DNA from: [Muricauda] lutisoli (nom. illeg.) | GTDB taxonomy: Bacteria; Bacteroidota; Bacteroidia; Flavobacteriales; Flavobacteriaceae | Length of the DNA: 64,000 nucleotides | NCBI RefSeq assembly: GCF_017313105.1 | Contig: NZ_JAFLND010000001.1 | Location: 992,001 to 1,056,000 of the forward strand | Direction of reading: 5' to 3' | Part shown: positions 43,036 through 51,877 of the stretch, piece by piece | Numbering within the stretch: position 1 is the stretch's first letter | Layout: each line of letters opens with the position of its first letter | Notes under the pieces: model-generated | Told to the model about the DNA's origin: nothing | Seen by the model: only the letters and a program-made list of their open reading frames with translations | Database searches by the model: none | Made by a program: the position numbers and the translations under genes

Positions 43036-43365
43036 TTATCCGCCAACGCGCTTCACAGAAAACCCGTTCTCCTTTAGGAAATCCATGATTTTATCTCGGA
43101 AATCGCCCTGTATGATGATGGTTTCGTTTTTAAAGCTTCCTCCTACGCCCAAGAGTGTTTTTAGGTCTTTAGTCAGCTTTTTAAAATCACTATCAGCCCC
43201 ATTGTACCCTTCTAGAATGGTTACAGGTTTTCCTTTGCGTTTTTCATATTTGCAGATAATCGGGTCGTCCTGGAGCCAATATGGGGATTTTTCCTGTTCT
43301 CCGTCGGAATCCTCTTCCGGAACGTGATCTGGGAATAAGTTTTTGAGCTGGTCTCCTAAATCCAT
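43036..43365 (-). CDS. SUI1/YciH-family translation initiation factor-like protein
   Basis: The 109-residue protein has a SUI1 fold in its second half: KRKGKPVTILEGYNGADSDF, then LKTLLGVGGSFKNETIIIQG with the GGS motif and a DKIMDFLKENGF end. YciH-type proteins are eIF1 relatives that in Escherichia coli affect initiation fidelity. The N-terminal 50 residues are acidic and specific to this group. It starts 2 bp after the oxygenase gene. Confidence 0.85.
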   Translation of the reverse strand: MDLGDQLKNLFPDHVPEEDSDGEQEKSPYWLQDDPIICKYEKRKGKPVTILEGYNGADSDFKKLTKDLKTLLGVGGSFKNETIIIQGDFRDKIMDFLKENGFSVKRVGG

Positions 43366-43367
43366 AT

Positions 43368-44318
43368 TTACTTTTTAATCAGTCCCAATTCTATCAATCT
43401 TTCGTGCAAATACTCTCCTGCGGTAATATCCGTAAAGGCTTTTGGGTGCTCCTCGTCGATACAGTTTTCCAGGCAGTTGAGCGGCATGTCGCTAATAGGG
43501 TGCATAAAAAACGGAATGGAGTATCTGGATGTGCCCCAAAGTTCTTTTGGAGGGTTCACCACTTGGTGAATGGTGGATTTAAGCTTGTTGTTGGATAATC
43601 TGGACAACATGTCCCCAACATTGATCATCAATTGGTCCGGTTTGGCAATGGCATCGACCCAGTTTCCTTGATGGTCCTTTACCTGAAGCCCTTTTCCGTG
43701 AGCGCCCATCAGCAAGGTGATCAAATTGATGTCGCCATGCGCCGCTGCTCTCACTGCATTTTTGGGTTCTTCGGTAATGGGGGGATAATGAATCGGCCTT
43801 AAAATGGAATTGCCATTTTTAATATAGTCGTCAAAATAGGTTTCTTCCAGATTCAGATGTAAAGCCAATGCCCGCAATACGTATTTTGCTGTTTTTTCCA
43901 GCATTTTATAGGTTTCCTTTCCTACTCGATTAAAATCGGGAAGTTCTTCTACGGTAACATTGTCTGGGTATTCAGCTTCCAGCTTTGGATTGTCTTCCAC
44001 ATACTGGCCAAAATGCCAGAATTCTTTCAGGTCGCCTTCTTTTTTGCCTTTGGCATGCTCCTTTCCGAAGGAGGTGTACCCGCGTTGTCCTCCAATACCT
44101 TCAATCTCGTATTTGTCCTTTGTTTCCTGTGGTAGGTTAAAGAATTTTTTTATTTCTGCATATAGGTCCTCGACCAGTTTGTCGGACAAAAAATGTCCGC
44201 TTAGGGCCACAAAACCGATATCTTCGAAAGCAGCACCTATTTCTTTGACAAACTTTTCTTTTCTTTTTGGATCGCCTGAAACAAAATCTTTCAGGTCCAC
44301 GCTTGGAATAGCACTCAT
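43368..44318 (-). CDS. Isopenicillin N synthase-like 2-oxoglutarate/Fe(II) oxygenase
   Basis: The 316-residue protein follows the 2OG/IPNS dioxygenase plan: the N-terminal DIOX_N region with IGFVALSGHFLSDKLVEDLY, the iron-binding HGDINLITLLMGAHG (HxD), STIHQVV as the third ligand, and SRYSIPFFMHP providing the Arg-x-Ser that binds 2-oxoglutarate. The substrate is not known; bacterial members of this group are often of unassigned role. The gene precedes the YciH gene by 2 bp and is divergent from the E1 dehydrogenase gene. Confidence 0.9.
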   Translation of the reverse strand: MSAIPSVDLKDFVSGDPKRKEKFVKEIGAAFEDIGFVALSGHFLSDKLVEDLYAEIKKFFNLPQETKDKYEIEGIGGQRGYTSFGKEHAKGKKEGDLKEFWHFGQYVEDNPKLEAEYPDNVTVEELPDFNRVGKETYKMLEKTAKYVLRALALHLNLEETYFDDYIKNGNSILRPIHYPPITEEPKNAVRAAAHGDINLITLLMGAHGKGLQVKDHQGNWVDAIAKPDQLMINVGDMLSRLSNNKLKSTIHQVVNPPKELWGTSRYSIPFFMHPISDMPLNCLENCIDEEHPKAFTDITAGEYLHERLIELGLIKK

Positions 44319-44428
44319 ATTGTCATATTTGAAATATGGCCAAAAATAGGGAATAATGCCGAAGGTTTTGGAATTTTAAGGCGTTTTGAAAGGCTTTTTA
44401 CTACTTTTAACGAACAGAATTTTATTGT

Positions 44429-46408
44429 ATGAGGTATCATGTTGGCAGCTTCGAACGCGAAAAGTTGCTTGATTTGTACAAAGGCATGCTGAAGCCCAGA
44501 TTGATAGAGGAAAAAATGCTGATCCTTCTTCGGCAAGGCAAAATTTCCAAATGGTTTAGTGGTATTGGGCAAGAGGCAATTTCCGTGGGTGTTACCAAGG
44601 CGCTCAAGGAAAGTGAATACATTCTTCCCATGCACCGAAACCTTGGGGTGTTCACCTCAAGAAACATTCCCCTGAACCGACTTTTTGCGCAGTGGCAAGG
44701 CAAACAAAGTGGTTTTACCCAAGGCAGGGACCGTAGTTTCCATTTCGGAACCCAGGAATATAAGATTGTGGGGATGATTTCCCATTTGGGCCCTCAATTA
44801 GGGGTGGCCGATGGGATTGCCTTGGCGGATATGCTCCGCAGGAAAAAGCGTGTCACCGCTGTTTTTACGGGTGAAGGAGCGACCAGTGAAGGGGATTTTC
44901 ATGAAGCTTTGAACGTAGCCTCGGTATGGAAACTTCCTGTGTTGTTCTGTATTGAAAACAACGGTTACGGGCTTTCCACGCCCACCAACGAGCAATACAA
45001 CTGTGAGCATTTGGCAGATAGGGCTAGGGGATACGGTATCGAGTCTAGAATTATTGACGGAAACAATATTCTCGAGGTGTTTGCCAAAGTGGACGAATTG
45101 TGCAAAGCTATTCGTCGAAGGCCAAGACCTGTGTTGTTGGAATTCAAAACTTTTCGCATGCGCGGGCACGAGGAAGCGAGTGGCACCAAGTATGTTCCCG
45201 ATAAGTTAATGAAAGAGTGGGGCAAGAAAGACCCAATTTCCAACTTCGAAAGCTTTTTATTGGAAGAAGGTGTGCTCACGGATGAAATCATCGAGGAATA
45301 CAAGGCGGAAATCATGGAAGAAATCAATTCCAATCTGCAGTTGGCCTTTGATGAACCCGAAGTTTCTTCAGATGAAAGTAAAGAGTTAAAAGAAGTATAT
45401 CAAGATTTTGATTATCAAGATGTTGAACCAGAACCAAATTCAACAGAGAATATAAGACTTGTAGATGCCATTTCCCAAGGATTGGAGCAATCCATGTACA
45501 GGCACAACGAGCTCATTATCATGGGGCAAGATGTGGCGGATTACGGAGGTGTTTTTAAAATCACCGAAGGTTTTGTGCCCAAATTTGGGAAAAGTCGGGT
45601 GCGCAATACACCCATTTGTGAGTCAGCGATAGTTTCCACCGCCATGGGATTATCCATTAACGGTATGAAAGCTGTAGTTGAGATGCAGTTTGCTGATTTT
45701 GTAAGTTCTGGGTTCAACCCAATTGTCAATTATTTGGCCAAAGTACATTATAGATGGAACGAGAACGCAGATGTGGTCATTCGAATGCCCTGCGGGGGTG
45801 GAGTGGGGGCAGGTCCCTTCCATTCACAGACCAATGAGGCCTGGTTTACCAAGACCCCGGGCTTAAAAGTGGTGTACCCCGCTTTCCCTTATGATGCCAA
45901 AGGTTTGTTGAACACGGCCGTGAACGACCCGAACCCCGTTTTGTTTTTTGAACATAAAGGATTGTATCGGAGCGTAAAGGGCGAAGTGCCCACCGATTAT
46001 TACACCTTGCCCTTTGGTAAAGCAAAACTTTTGCGGGAAGGTGAGTCCATTTCCGTCGTCACGTATGGCGCCGGAGTGCATTGGGCTCTTGAAGTATTGG
46101 AAAAACACCCGGAGATTGATGCAGATCTGATTGATCTTCGAACCCTTCAACCATTGGATACGGAAACTATTTTCAATTCAATCAAAAAAACAGGAAAGAT
46201 GATCATTTTGCAAGAGGACACCTTATTTGGAGGTATAGCAAGCGATATTTCTGCCATGGTAATGGAAAACTGTTTTGAGTTTTTGGACGCCCCGGTGAAA
46301 AGAGTGGGCAGCTTGGAAACCCCAGTGCCCTTCGCAAAATCGCTGGAAGCCAATTTTTTGCCCAAAAAGCGATTTGAATCGGAATTAATTGAATTATATC
46401 AATATTAA
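44429..46408 (+). CDS. Fused E1 alpha/beta branched-chain 2-oxoacid dehydrogenase
   Basis: The 659-residue protein joins both E1 subunits. The alpha part (about residues 10-315) has the thiamine-diphosphate motif FTGEGATSEGDFHEALNVAS and FCIENNGYGLSTPT. The beta part (about residues 335-659) has IIMGQDVADYGGVFKITEGF and MQFADFVSSGFNPIVNYLAK with VVTYGAGVHWALEVLEKHPE. It would decarboxylate branched-chain 2-oxoacids for the E2 lipoyl enzyme. Fused E1 genes of this type are usual in Flavobacteriaceae. The E2 gene is not in the window. Confidence 0.9.
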   Translation: MRYHVGSFEREKLLDLYKGMLKPRLIEEKMLILLRQGKISKWFSGIGQEAISVGVTKALKESEYILPMHRNLGVFTSRNIPLNRLFAQWQGKQSGFTQGRDRSFHFGTQEYKIVGMISHLGPQLGVADGIALADMLRRKKRVTAVFTGEGATSEGDFHEALNVASVWKLPVLFCIENNGYGLSTPTNEQYNCEHLADRARGYGIESRIIDGNNILEVFAKVDELCKAIRRRPRPVLLEFKTFRMRGHEEASGTKYVPDKLMKEWGKKDPISNFESFLLEEGVLTDEIIEEYKAEIMEEINSNLQLAFDEPEVSSDESKELKEVYQDFDYQDVEPEPNSTENIRLVDAISQGLEQSMYRHNELIIMGQDVADYGGVFKITEGFVPKFGKSRVRNTPICESAIVSTAMGLSINGMKAVVEMQFADFVSSGFNPIVNYLAKVHYRWNENADVVIRMPCGGGVGAGPFHSQTNEAWFTKTPGLKVVYPAFPYDAKGLLNTAVNDPNPVLFFEHKGLYRSVKGEVPTDYYTLPFGKAKLLREGESISVVTYGAGVHWALEVLEKHPEIDADLIDLRTLQPLDTETIFNSIKKTGKMIILQEDTLFGGIASDISAMVMENCFEFLDAPVKRVGSLETPVPFAKSLEANFLPKKRFESELIELYQY

Positions 46409-46496
46409 AACCAGTTGGTTAGCTAATTTTTTAATAATTTAACAACTAGAAGCATATCCCCAATCGTATATTTTTTGAACATTAACTTACACAACT

Positions 46497-46982
46497 ATGA
46501 TGAAACGATCAATTTTAATGATTACCATGATGGGGCTTTTGCTCTCGTCATGTTCAATTTCCAAAAGCGCTAGGACGCAACGAAATCTTTTTAGCGGCAC
46601 CTGGAATTTGGACAATGTCTACTACGAAAACAATTCAGGTAACTTCAAGTCTGTCATTTTTAACGATGCAGAGGATATCTGTTTTGAGGACAGTGAATGG
46701 TTCTTTAGGGATAATAATAGCACAGGACGCTATACCATCGCTCAAAGTTCACTCTGCCAAGGAGGAGACCGTTTTTTTAGATGGTCGGTGGTCGAACCCG
46801 AACAAAATTACCAGAGCCAACTTCAATTCAAGTTTATTGACGAAAACCGAAAAGATATCTCGGGAGGCTATGGATACCGGTTGAACATTGTTAGTTTGTC
46901 CGAACAAGCCATGACGCTTAAATCCAACGTTTCCGTTGAAGGTCAGCCTGTGACCATAGTTTACGAATTCTCAAAAAAATAA
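46497..46982 (+). CDS. Lipocalin-like lipoprotein
   Basis: The 161-residue protein has two adjacent ATG codons; the first is used. The lipoprotein signal is ILMITMMGLLLSSC (Cys 20). The domain begins with LFSGTWNLDNVYYENN, the lipocalin-type GxW entry, and shows an eight-strand pattern to VTIVYEFSKK. It probably binds or carries a lipophilic ligand in the envelope. The OmpA gene follows after 4 bp, so the two form an operon. Confidence 0.75.
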   Translation: MMKRSILMITMMGLLLSSCSISKSARTQRNLFSGTWNLDNVYYENNSGNFKSVIFNDAEDICFEDSEWFFRDNNSTGRYTIAQSSLCQGGDRFFRWSVVEPEQNYQSQLQFKFIDENRKDISGGYGYRLNIVSLSEQAMTLKSNVSVEGQPVTIVYEFSKK

Positions 46983-46986
46983 TTTC

Positions 46987-47679
46987 ATGAAAAATATAGT
47001 ATTAAAGGGTGCAACAGCTTTTTTGGCGTTGACCATGATCATTAGTTGCGATGCCATTAAAAATGCCAACAACACTCAAAAAGGTGCCGCTATCGGTGCT
47101 GGTGGTGGCGCTGTGATAGGTGGTGTCATCGGTAACAACGTAGGAAAAGGAAATACAGCCTTGGGCGCCATAATCGGTGCTGTGGTAGGTGGTGCTGCCG
47201 GGGGGTATATCGGTAATCGAATGGATCGCCAAGCCGAAAAAATAGAACAGGAAATTCCAGGGGCCGAAGTACAACGTGTAGGCGAGGGTATCAACGTTAC
47301 CTTCAGCGGTGAGAACGGTGTTTATTTTGACACCAACAAATCCGACATTAAAGGTGCTTCCGCCAATACATTGGATAAATTGGCAGGAATCTTTAAAGAA
47401 TATCCAAAAACAAACATCTTGGTTGAAGGCCATACCGATAGCGATGGTGCAGCGGAATACAACATGGGACTTTCCCAGCGTAGGGCGCAGGCCGTAACCG
47501 GTTATTTGGTGGCCAAAGGTATTTCCAGTGGACGTTTCACTACCAAATGGTATGGAGAGGAGCAACCTGTTGAAAGCAACGAAACTGCTGCAGGTAAAGC
47601 AGCAAACAGACGTGTAGAGCTTGCGATTATTGCCAGCGATGAGCTGAAACAGGAAGCGTACGAGCAAACCGAAAATTAA
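46987..47679 (+). CDS. OmpA family lipoprotein with glycine-zipper segment
   Basis: The 230-residue protein has a signal with lipobox (FLALTMIISC, Cys 21). Residues about 32-78 are glycine-rich repeats (AAIGAGGGAVIGGVIGNNVG) typical of glycine zippers. The C-terminal OmpA domain has YFDTNKSDIKG, ILVEGHTDSDGAAEYNMGLS and AANRRVELAII, which bind peptidoglycan. It anchors the outer membrane to the wall. It is second in an operon with the lipocalin-like gene and ends with a strong terminator. Confidence 0.9.
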   Translation: MKNIVLKGATAFLALTMIISCDAIKNANNTQKGAAIGAGGGAVIGGVIGNNVGKGNTALGAIIGAVVGGAAGGYIGNRMDRQAEKIEQEIPGAEVQRVGEGINVTFSGENGVYFDTNKSDIKGASANTLDKLAGIFKEYPKTNILVEGHTDSDGAAEYNMGLSQRRAQAVTGYLVAKGISSGRFTTKWYGEEQPVESNETAAGKAANRRVELAIIASDELKQEAYEQTEN

Positions 47680-47701
47680 GGGAATTCCCTATCCACTATA
47701 T

Positions 47702-47728
47702 AAAGCCCGGTCGTTACCGGGCTTTTTT
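47702..47728 (+). terminator. Rho-independent terminator of the lipocalin-OmpA operon
   Basis: AAAGCCCGGTCGTTACCGGG followed by CTTTTTT: an eight-base GC-rich stem (AGCCCGGT/ACCGGGCT) with a three-to-four-base loop and a T run, 23 bp after the stop. Confidence 0.85.
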
Positions 47729-47843
47729 GTTGATAGATGTTAAATAAATTATTAAATGTGGGTTAAGCCCACAAGGTTTTGACAGAATTTAGTTAACTTC
47801 AAGGGTGTCAATTTCTTAATACTTACAAATCTTTTCTAAGTAT

Positions 47844-48161
47844 ATGCAAAACGCCACCCAAAATAGTATCAAATACCAACAGGAACTCCTGGTAAAGGTG
47901 GAACGAAACAATAGAATGGTGCAGCGCCTGTCAGAAAAACTGAGCTCATACACTTACGAACCCAAATGTCCCCAACAGTTTGAAAAGTATTACGAGCTCA
48001 ATAAAAGCATTCAAAACTTTAAAAAGCACCAGAAACAGGTGATGTCCAAAATTAGGAAGCACGAGTTGGATTTATCTGACGCCAACAACAAAGAGGTAGC
48101 AAACCACTTAAAACGATTTAAAGAGCTTGAGCGGGATTTTGCTTCATATCTACTGGATTAA
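47844..48161 (+). CDS. Hypothetical coiled-coil protein
   Basis: The 105-residue protein is nearly all helix, lysine- and glutamine-rich (KYQQELLVKVERNNRMVQRL, QNFKKHQKQVMSKIRKHELD), and has no signal or membrane segment. A cytosolic coiled-coil is likely. No family is recognised. It is separated from the EamA gene by 94 bp. Confidence 0.6.
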   Translation: MQNATQNSIKYQQELLVKVERNNRMVQRLSEKLSSYTYEPKCPQQFEKYYELNKSIQNFKKHQKQVMSKIRKHELDLSDANNKEVANHLKRFKELERDFASYLLD

Positions 48162-48255
48162 AAAATCGAAGCATTCAATTTCCAAAATTTTAGGCACACT
48201 CTTATTTTCTTCCATAAACATACGTAATATTGCAGGGCGGTTAAACTGTCTTTGA

Positions 48256-49173
48256 ATGGGAAAATCCTCAAACTCTGCTCTCGTCATTCTGGCTTTTTTT
48301 GCCATCTATGTTATTTGGGGGTCTACGTATTTATTGAACAAGATAGCCGTTCTGGAGTTGGAACCTTTTATGCTGGCAAGTTGTAGGTTTACCTTGGCGG
48401 GTCTTTTCATTTTCCTACTGGCAAAAATCATGGGTATTTCGCTCAGGATAACACAAAAGCAACTTTTCAACACCATAATAGCTGGAATTCTGTTCTTGAG
48501 TATCGGCAACGGATTGGTGGTTTGGGCCTTACGATATGTGGACACGGGGTTTGCCGCCCTCGAAATTTCTTCCCAACCGCTCATTATCCTATTGATGATG
48601 CGAATCCTACAGGGCAAAAAAATACAGCCCATGTCCGTGGTCGGCGTTGTTTTTGGAGTGGTCGGAATTTATTTATTGGTGAGCCAAAAACAAATTATAA
48701 CCCAGGAAGAATCCATTGTGGGCATGATCATGATTTTTTTCTGTATGCTCTGTTGGGCCTATGCCAGTCTTTTTGTGGCCAAAGCGGACTTGCCCACCAA
48801 CTATTTTGTGAATACGGGCTATCAAATGTTTTTTGCCGGCATTATTTTAAGTTTGATGAGTCTTGGTTTTGGTGAGGAATGGTCCTCTCCGCTAGCTTGG
48901 AGTGGAAAAGTACAGATCGCCATGCTTTTGCTCATCTTTTTTGGGAGTATTGTGGCCTTTACCTCTTTCAATTACTTGCTTAAGGCCGTTTCCCCGGAAA
49001 AAGTGGCTACGTCTACCTACGTGAATCCGATAGTGGCCCTGCTGCTGGGATGGTATTTTTTGGATGAACAAATTACGCTGCAATCTATTATCGCTGCTGC
49101 CGTTCTTTTAACGGGGGTGTATTTTATCAACACCAAAAAGACATTGGCCATTTTTGAACGTTTTAAACGTTAA
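48256..49173 (+). CDS. EamA/DMT-family transporter
   Basis: The 305-residue protein has ten predicted membrane helices in two EamA halves. The N-terminal half starts FFAIYVIWGSTYLLNKIAVL and the C-terminal half has FGSIVAFTSFNYLLKAVSPE and TSTYVNPIVALLLGWYFLDE, the typical EamA signatures. It would export a metabolite or drug, the substrate is unknown. It is a single gene. Confidence 0.9.
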   Translation: MGKSSNSALVILAFFAIYVIWGSTYLLNKIAVLELEPFMLASCRFTLAGLFIFLLAKIMGISLRITQKQLFNTIIAGILFLSIGNGLVVWALRYVDTGFAALEISSQPLIILLMMRILQGKKIQPMSVVGVVFGVVGIYLLVSQKQIITQEESIVGMIMIFFCMLCWAYASLFVAKADLPTNYFVNTGYQMFFAGIILSLMSLGFGEEWSSPLAWSGKVQIAMLLLIFFGSIVAFTSFNYLLKAVSPEKVATSTYVNPIVALLLGWYFLDEQITLQSIIAAAVLLTGVYFINTKKTLAIFERFKR

Positions 49174-49241
49174 GACACCGTTATTTATCTCGGAATTGGT
49201 TCTTGGATTTTGTAATTTGTAGGAAGTTAACTCTTACACAA

Positions 49242-49799
49242 ATGAAGTCCCTGATAAAAATTGGCGCCTATATACTATTATTGTTTTCAATAGCGTGCGC
49301 TTCGAGCAAAGACAAAGCCACTCCGGAAGAGATTGCCGCTTTCGACAACATGATCGCGCAAAAACATTTTGAAGTCAAAGTTCTTTTGGCACAGCCCATG
49401 GCCACCCAGAGTTTAAACAGTATCGCAAATGCAGGGTTATTGCCACCGGGCAGTACCGCCAGCCGAATTGATGTTTCGGGAACCGGGGGCTATTTTCGTA
49501 TGGTAGGGGACAGTGTTATGGCCGACCTGCCCTTTTATGGGGAACGCAGAATGGGCGGCTACTACAATCAAAACAAGACAGGGATCTTATTTGAGGGAGT
49601 TCCCAAAGAACTTTCGTTTTCACCCATCAAAAATGGAACGGGCCAAACCATGCGCTTTACCATCGATCACGAGTCCGAAGGGTTTCAGGTGATTGCCCAA
49701 CTTTATCCCAATGGCAGGGCAAGACTTACCATATCCAGTACGCACAGAACAAATATGTGGTACCAGGGCAATCTTTCCGAATTTAAGGAAAAAGAGTAG
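49242..49799 (+). CDS. DUF4251 domain lipoprotein
   Basis: The start at 49242 (MKSLIKIGAYILLLFSIAC) gives a lipoprotein signal with Cys 19; an upstream start at 49203 would precede it with 13 residues. The 185-residue product shows the DUF4251 pattern: IAAFDNMIAQKHFEVKVLLA, VSGTGGYFRMVGDSVMADLP and YFGERRMGGYYNQN-like beta strands. The family is small, envelope-located in Bacteroidota and of unknown function. Confidence 0.8.
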   Translation: MKSLIKIGAYILLLFSIACASSKDKATPEEIAAFDNMIAQKHFEVKVLLAQPMATQSLNSIANAGLLPPGSTASRIDVSGTGGYFRMVGDSVMADLPFYGERRMGGYYNQNKTGILFEGVPKELSFSPIKNGTGQTMRFTIDHESEGFQVIAQLYPNGRARLTISSTHRTNMWYQGNLSEFKEKE

Positions 49800-49894
49800 G
49801 TCAGGTCACAAAAGAATGCCGCAACGGGCATGAGGTTTCCATCATTTTATCATAGCTTTATTGATTCAAAAACCAAAACACCTAATATAACAAG

Positions 49895-51094
49895 ATGAGA
49901 ATGTATACGTTGACCTTAAGGTCTGTGCTGATGCTGCTACTTTCCGTAGCATTTATAGCATGTAAAGGAAACAAAGAAAGTAAAGAGGAGGAAACTACCG
50001 AGGAAGTAGCGGAGAATGCTGAAGAAACACCGGAATACACTGGTGATTTGCCCCTGGACCGCCTTAATCTACCAGATGGTTTTAGTATAGACGTTTATGC
50101 CGAAAACATTGAAGGAGCCCGCTCCATGGCCATGGGCACGGATGGAACCCTTTTTGTAGGTACCCGAAATGAAGGAAAAGTTTATGCGCTAAAGGATGTC
50201 GATGGCGATTACAGGGTAGATGAAACCTATACCATAGCCACAGATCTGGAGCAACCCAACGGAATGGCCTTTAGGGATGGCGCCCTGTATGTTGCCGCAG
50301 TCAGCAAATTGTTCAAGTATTCGGACATTGAGTCGCAGTTGGAAAACCCTGCGGAACCCGAATTGATCTACGACGATTACCCGACCGAATTTCACCATGG
50401 ATGGAAATACATCGCCTTTGGGCCCGATGATAAACTATACGTTCCCGTAGGTGCCCCATGTAATATTTGCGACCGCACCGATGAAGATGAACGTTTTGGA
50501 ACCATCACCAGAATGGATCCCGATGGGAGCAACAGGGAAATTGTGGCACATGGGGTTCGGAATACCGTTGGATTTACCTGGCACCCGGATACCAAAGAGC
50601 TTTGGTTCACGGATAACGGTAGGGACATGATGGGCGACGATGTACCTCCGGGCGAATTGAACAAACTTACCGAAGTTGGGCAACATTTCGGCTACCCATT
50701 TTGCCATGGGGGAACGGTAAAGGACCCAGAATTTGGCGACCAGCGTCCATGCTCCGATTTTGTGCCTCCCGTACAGCCGCTAGGGGCCCACGTAGCAGCA
50801 TTGGGGGTTAAATTTGGTCAAGGGCCCATGTTTCCCGAGGCCTATACAGGACAGGCATTTTTGGCGGAACACGGTTCTTGGAACCGCTCTTCCAAAGTGG
50901 GGTACAGGGTAACCTTGGTAACATTGGAAAATGGTGAGGCCGTTAGTTACGAGCCATTTATTGATGGCTGGTTGGATGAAGAATCACAAGAAGCCTTTGG
51001 TAGGCCCGTGGATCTGCTTTTCTTGGAAGATGGCTCCTTGCTGATCTCCGATGATGAGGGCAACGCCATTTATCGAGTGACCTACAAAGGATAA
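49895..51094 (+). CDS. PQQ-dependent sugar dehydrogenase-like lipoprotein
   Basis: The 399-residue protein has a lipoprotein signal (VLMLLLSVAFIAC, Cys 24), an acidic linker and a six-bladed propeller of the soluble glucose/aldose dehydrogenase type: LNLPDGFSIDVYAENIEGAR at the start, YVPVGAPCNICDRTDED near residue 185, and GFTWHPDTKELWFTDNGRD near residue 230. PQQ-dependent oxidation of a sugar is expected, but PQQ synthesis genes are not in the window. It is a single gene ending near a convergent ORF. Confidence 0.85.
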   Translation: MRMYTLTLRSVLMLLLSVAFIACKGNKESKEEETTEEVAENAEETPEYTGDLPLDRLNLPDGFSIDVYAENIEGARSMAMGTDGTLFVGTRNEGKVYALKDVDGDYRVDETYTIATDLEQPNGMAFRDGALYVAAVSKLFKYSDIESQLENPAEPELIYDDYPTEFHHGWKYIAFGPDDKLYVPVGAPCNICDRTDEDERFGTITRMDPDGSNREIVAHGVRNTVGFTWHPDTKELWFTDNGRDMMGDDVPPGELNKLTEVGQHFGYPFCHGGTVKDPEFGDQRPCSDFVPPVQPLGAHVAALGVKFGQGPMFPEAYTGQAFLAEHGSWNRSSKVGYRVTLVTLENGEAVSYEPFIDGWLDEESQEAFGRPVDLLFLEDGSLLISDDEGNAIYRVTYKG

Positions 51095-51097
51095 TAA

Positions 51098-51475
51098 TCA
51101 AGACAGATTACGAAAGTACTTGGGTATGGGCAATTGTTCCATTTTCCAAGTACTTTTTTTATGGCTTTCATCCGATACCTCTAGAAAAAAGAAATGAGCT
51201 CCCCCATTTGTTGTCGGTGGGATGCGTTCCACGGTAAAAACCCGTTCATCGTGCAGGAAAATATATTCGGTGGTTTCACCATTGGAAGCCTTTTTTGTTT
51301 TCCCGTTTCTTAATATTAGATTGGGTTTTGCCAAAATACTATTGCTTTTGTGCCAGCACAAATACCGTATTTCCCCTGTGTGTAATTGATCTATTTTAAC
51401 GGTAAACCGGCTATCTCCAAAGTAGGCCAGTATGCATGCAATATGGGGGTCTTTCCAAAAAATGGTAATGTAGGT
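51098..51475 (-). CDS. Hypothetical protein or gene remnant without a clear start codon
   Basis: An open frame of 126 codons runs from a stop at 51476-51478 to a stop near 51098. It reads like real protein (FTVKIDQLHTGEIRYLCWHK, then EYIFLHDERVFTVERIPPTT). No ATG or GTG lies in it. The possible starts are TTG at 51361, giving 87 residues, CTG at 51430 or ATT at 51469. The 12 residues before the TTG continue the same protein-like pattern, so a lost start or a 5' truncation is plausible. The gene is convergent with the sugar dehydrogenase gene. Confidence 0.4.
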   Translation of the reverse strand, partial: TYITIFWKDPHIACILAYFGDSRFTVKIDQLHTGEIRYLCWHKSNSILAKPNLILRNGKTKKASNGETTEYIFLHDERVFTVERIPPTTNGGAHFFFLEVSDESHKKSTWKMEQLPIPKYFRNLS

Positions 51476-51524
51476 TTAAGTAGGTTTGGATGGGGTTGAA
51501 CGTGTATAAACGTAGCGTATTGTG

Positions 51525-51644
51525 CTAAAACCTATTTCTTTTCCCCCACATGGCACCGGCCAACCAACCCACCATAAAAATGATCCATCCCAACAATACC
51601 AAACAGATGATCTGTAAGGTGTTTATAGTTTCCAAGGTAGTCAT
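51525..51644 (-). CDS. Small single-helix membrane protein
   Basis: The 39-residue ORF begins MTTLETINTLQIICLVLLGW and continues with a helix (IIFMVGWLAGAMWG) and the basic end KRNRF. A single membrane helix of about 25 residues, N-out and C-in by charge, is predicted. It lies alone between the unassigned ORF and the isochorismatase gene. Function is unknown. Confidence 0.5.
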   Translation of the reverse strand: MTTLETINTLQIICLVLLGWIIFMVGWLAGAMWGKRNRF

Positions 51645-51877
51645 ATCCTATTTTTTTGGGCAAACTACAGTATACGCAATTATTTTGCGCACTTAATTGA
51701 TGCATGCTTCCTTTGGATTGAGGAATGCCCTATTTGAAATGACCAAAATTTAACATGCATGAAAACTGAAGGAAAAAATGTCCATTCACTGGCGTACTCT
51801 GTCCATTTTTTCAACCGTGGTATCGCCGCAACTTTGTTCCATCAAAATTTAAGTTTAATCAGTTAAAGAAAAATACC
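51645..51877 (+). promoter_or_regulatory. Regulatory region of the isochorismatase-like gene, with paired TGTCCA sites
   Basis: The plus-strand TGTCCA sites at 51779-51784 and 51800-51805 are 21 bp apart. ACTTTG follows, with TTTG at 51833, that is 54 bp after the first site. The same arrangement recurs at 52719-52776. A promoter with a two-site operator for the AraC-type regulator of the cluster is inferred. The first 130 bp hold nothing else recognisable. Confidence 0.6.
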
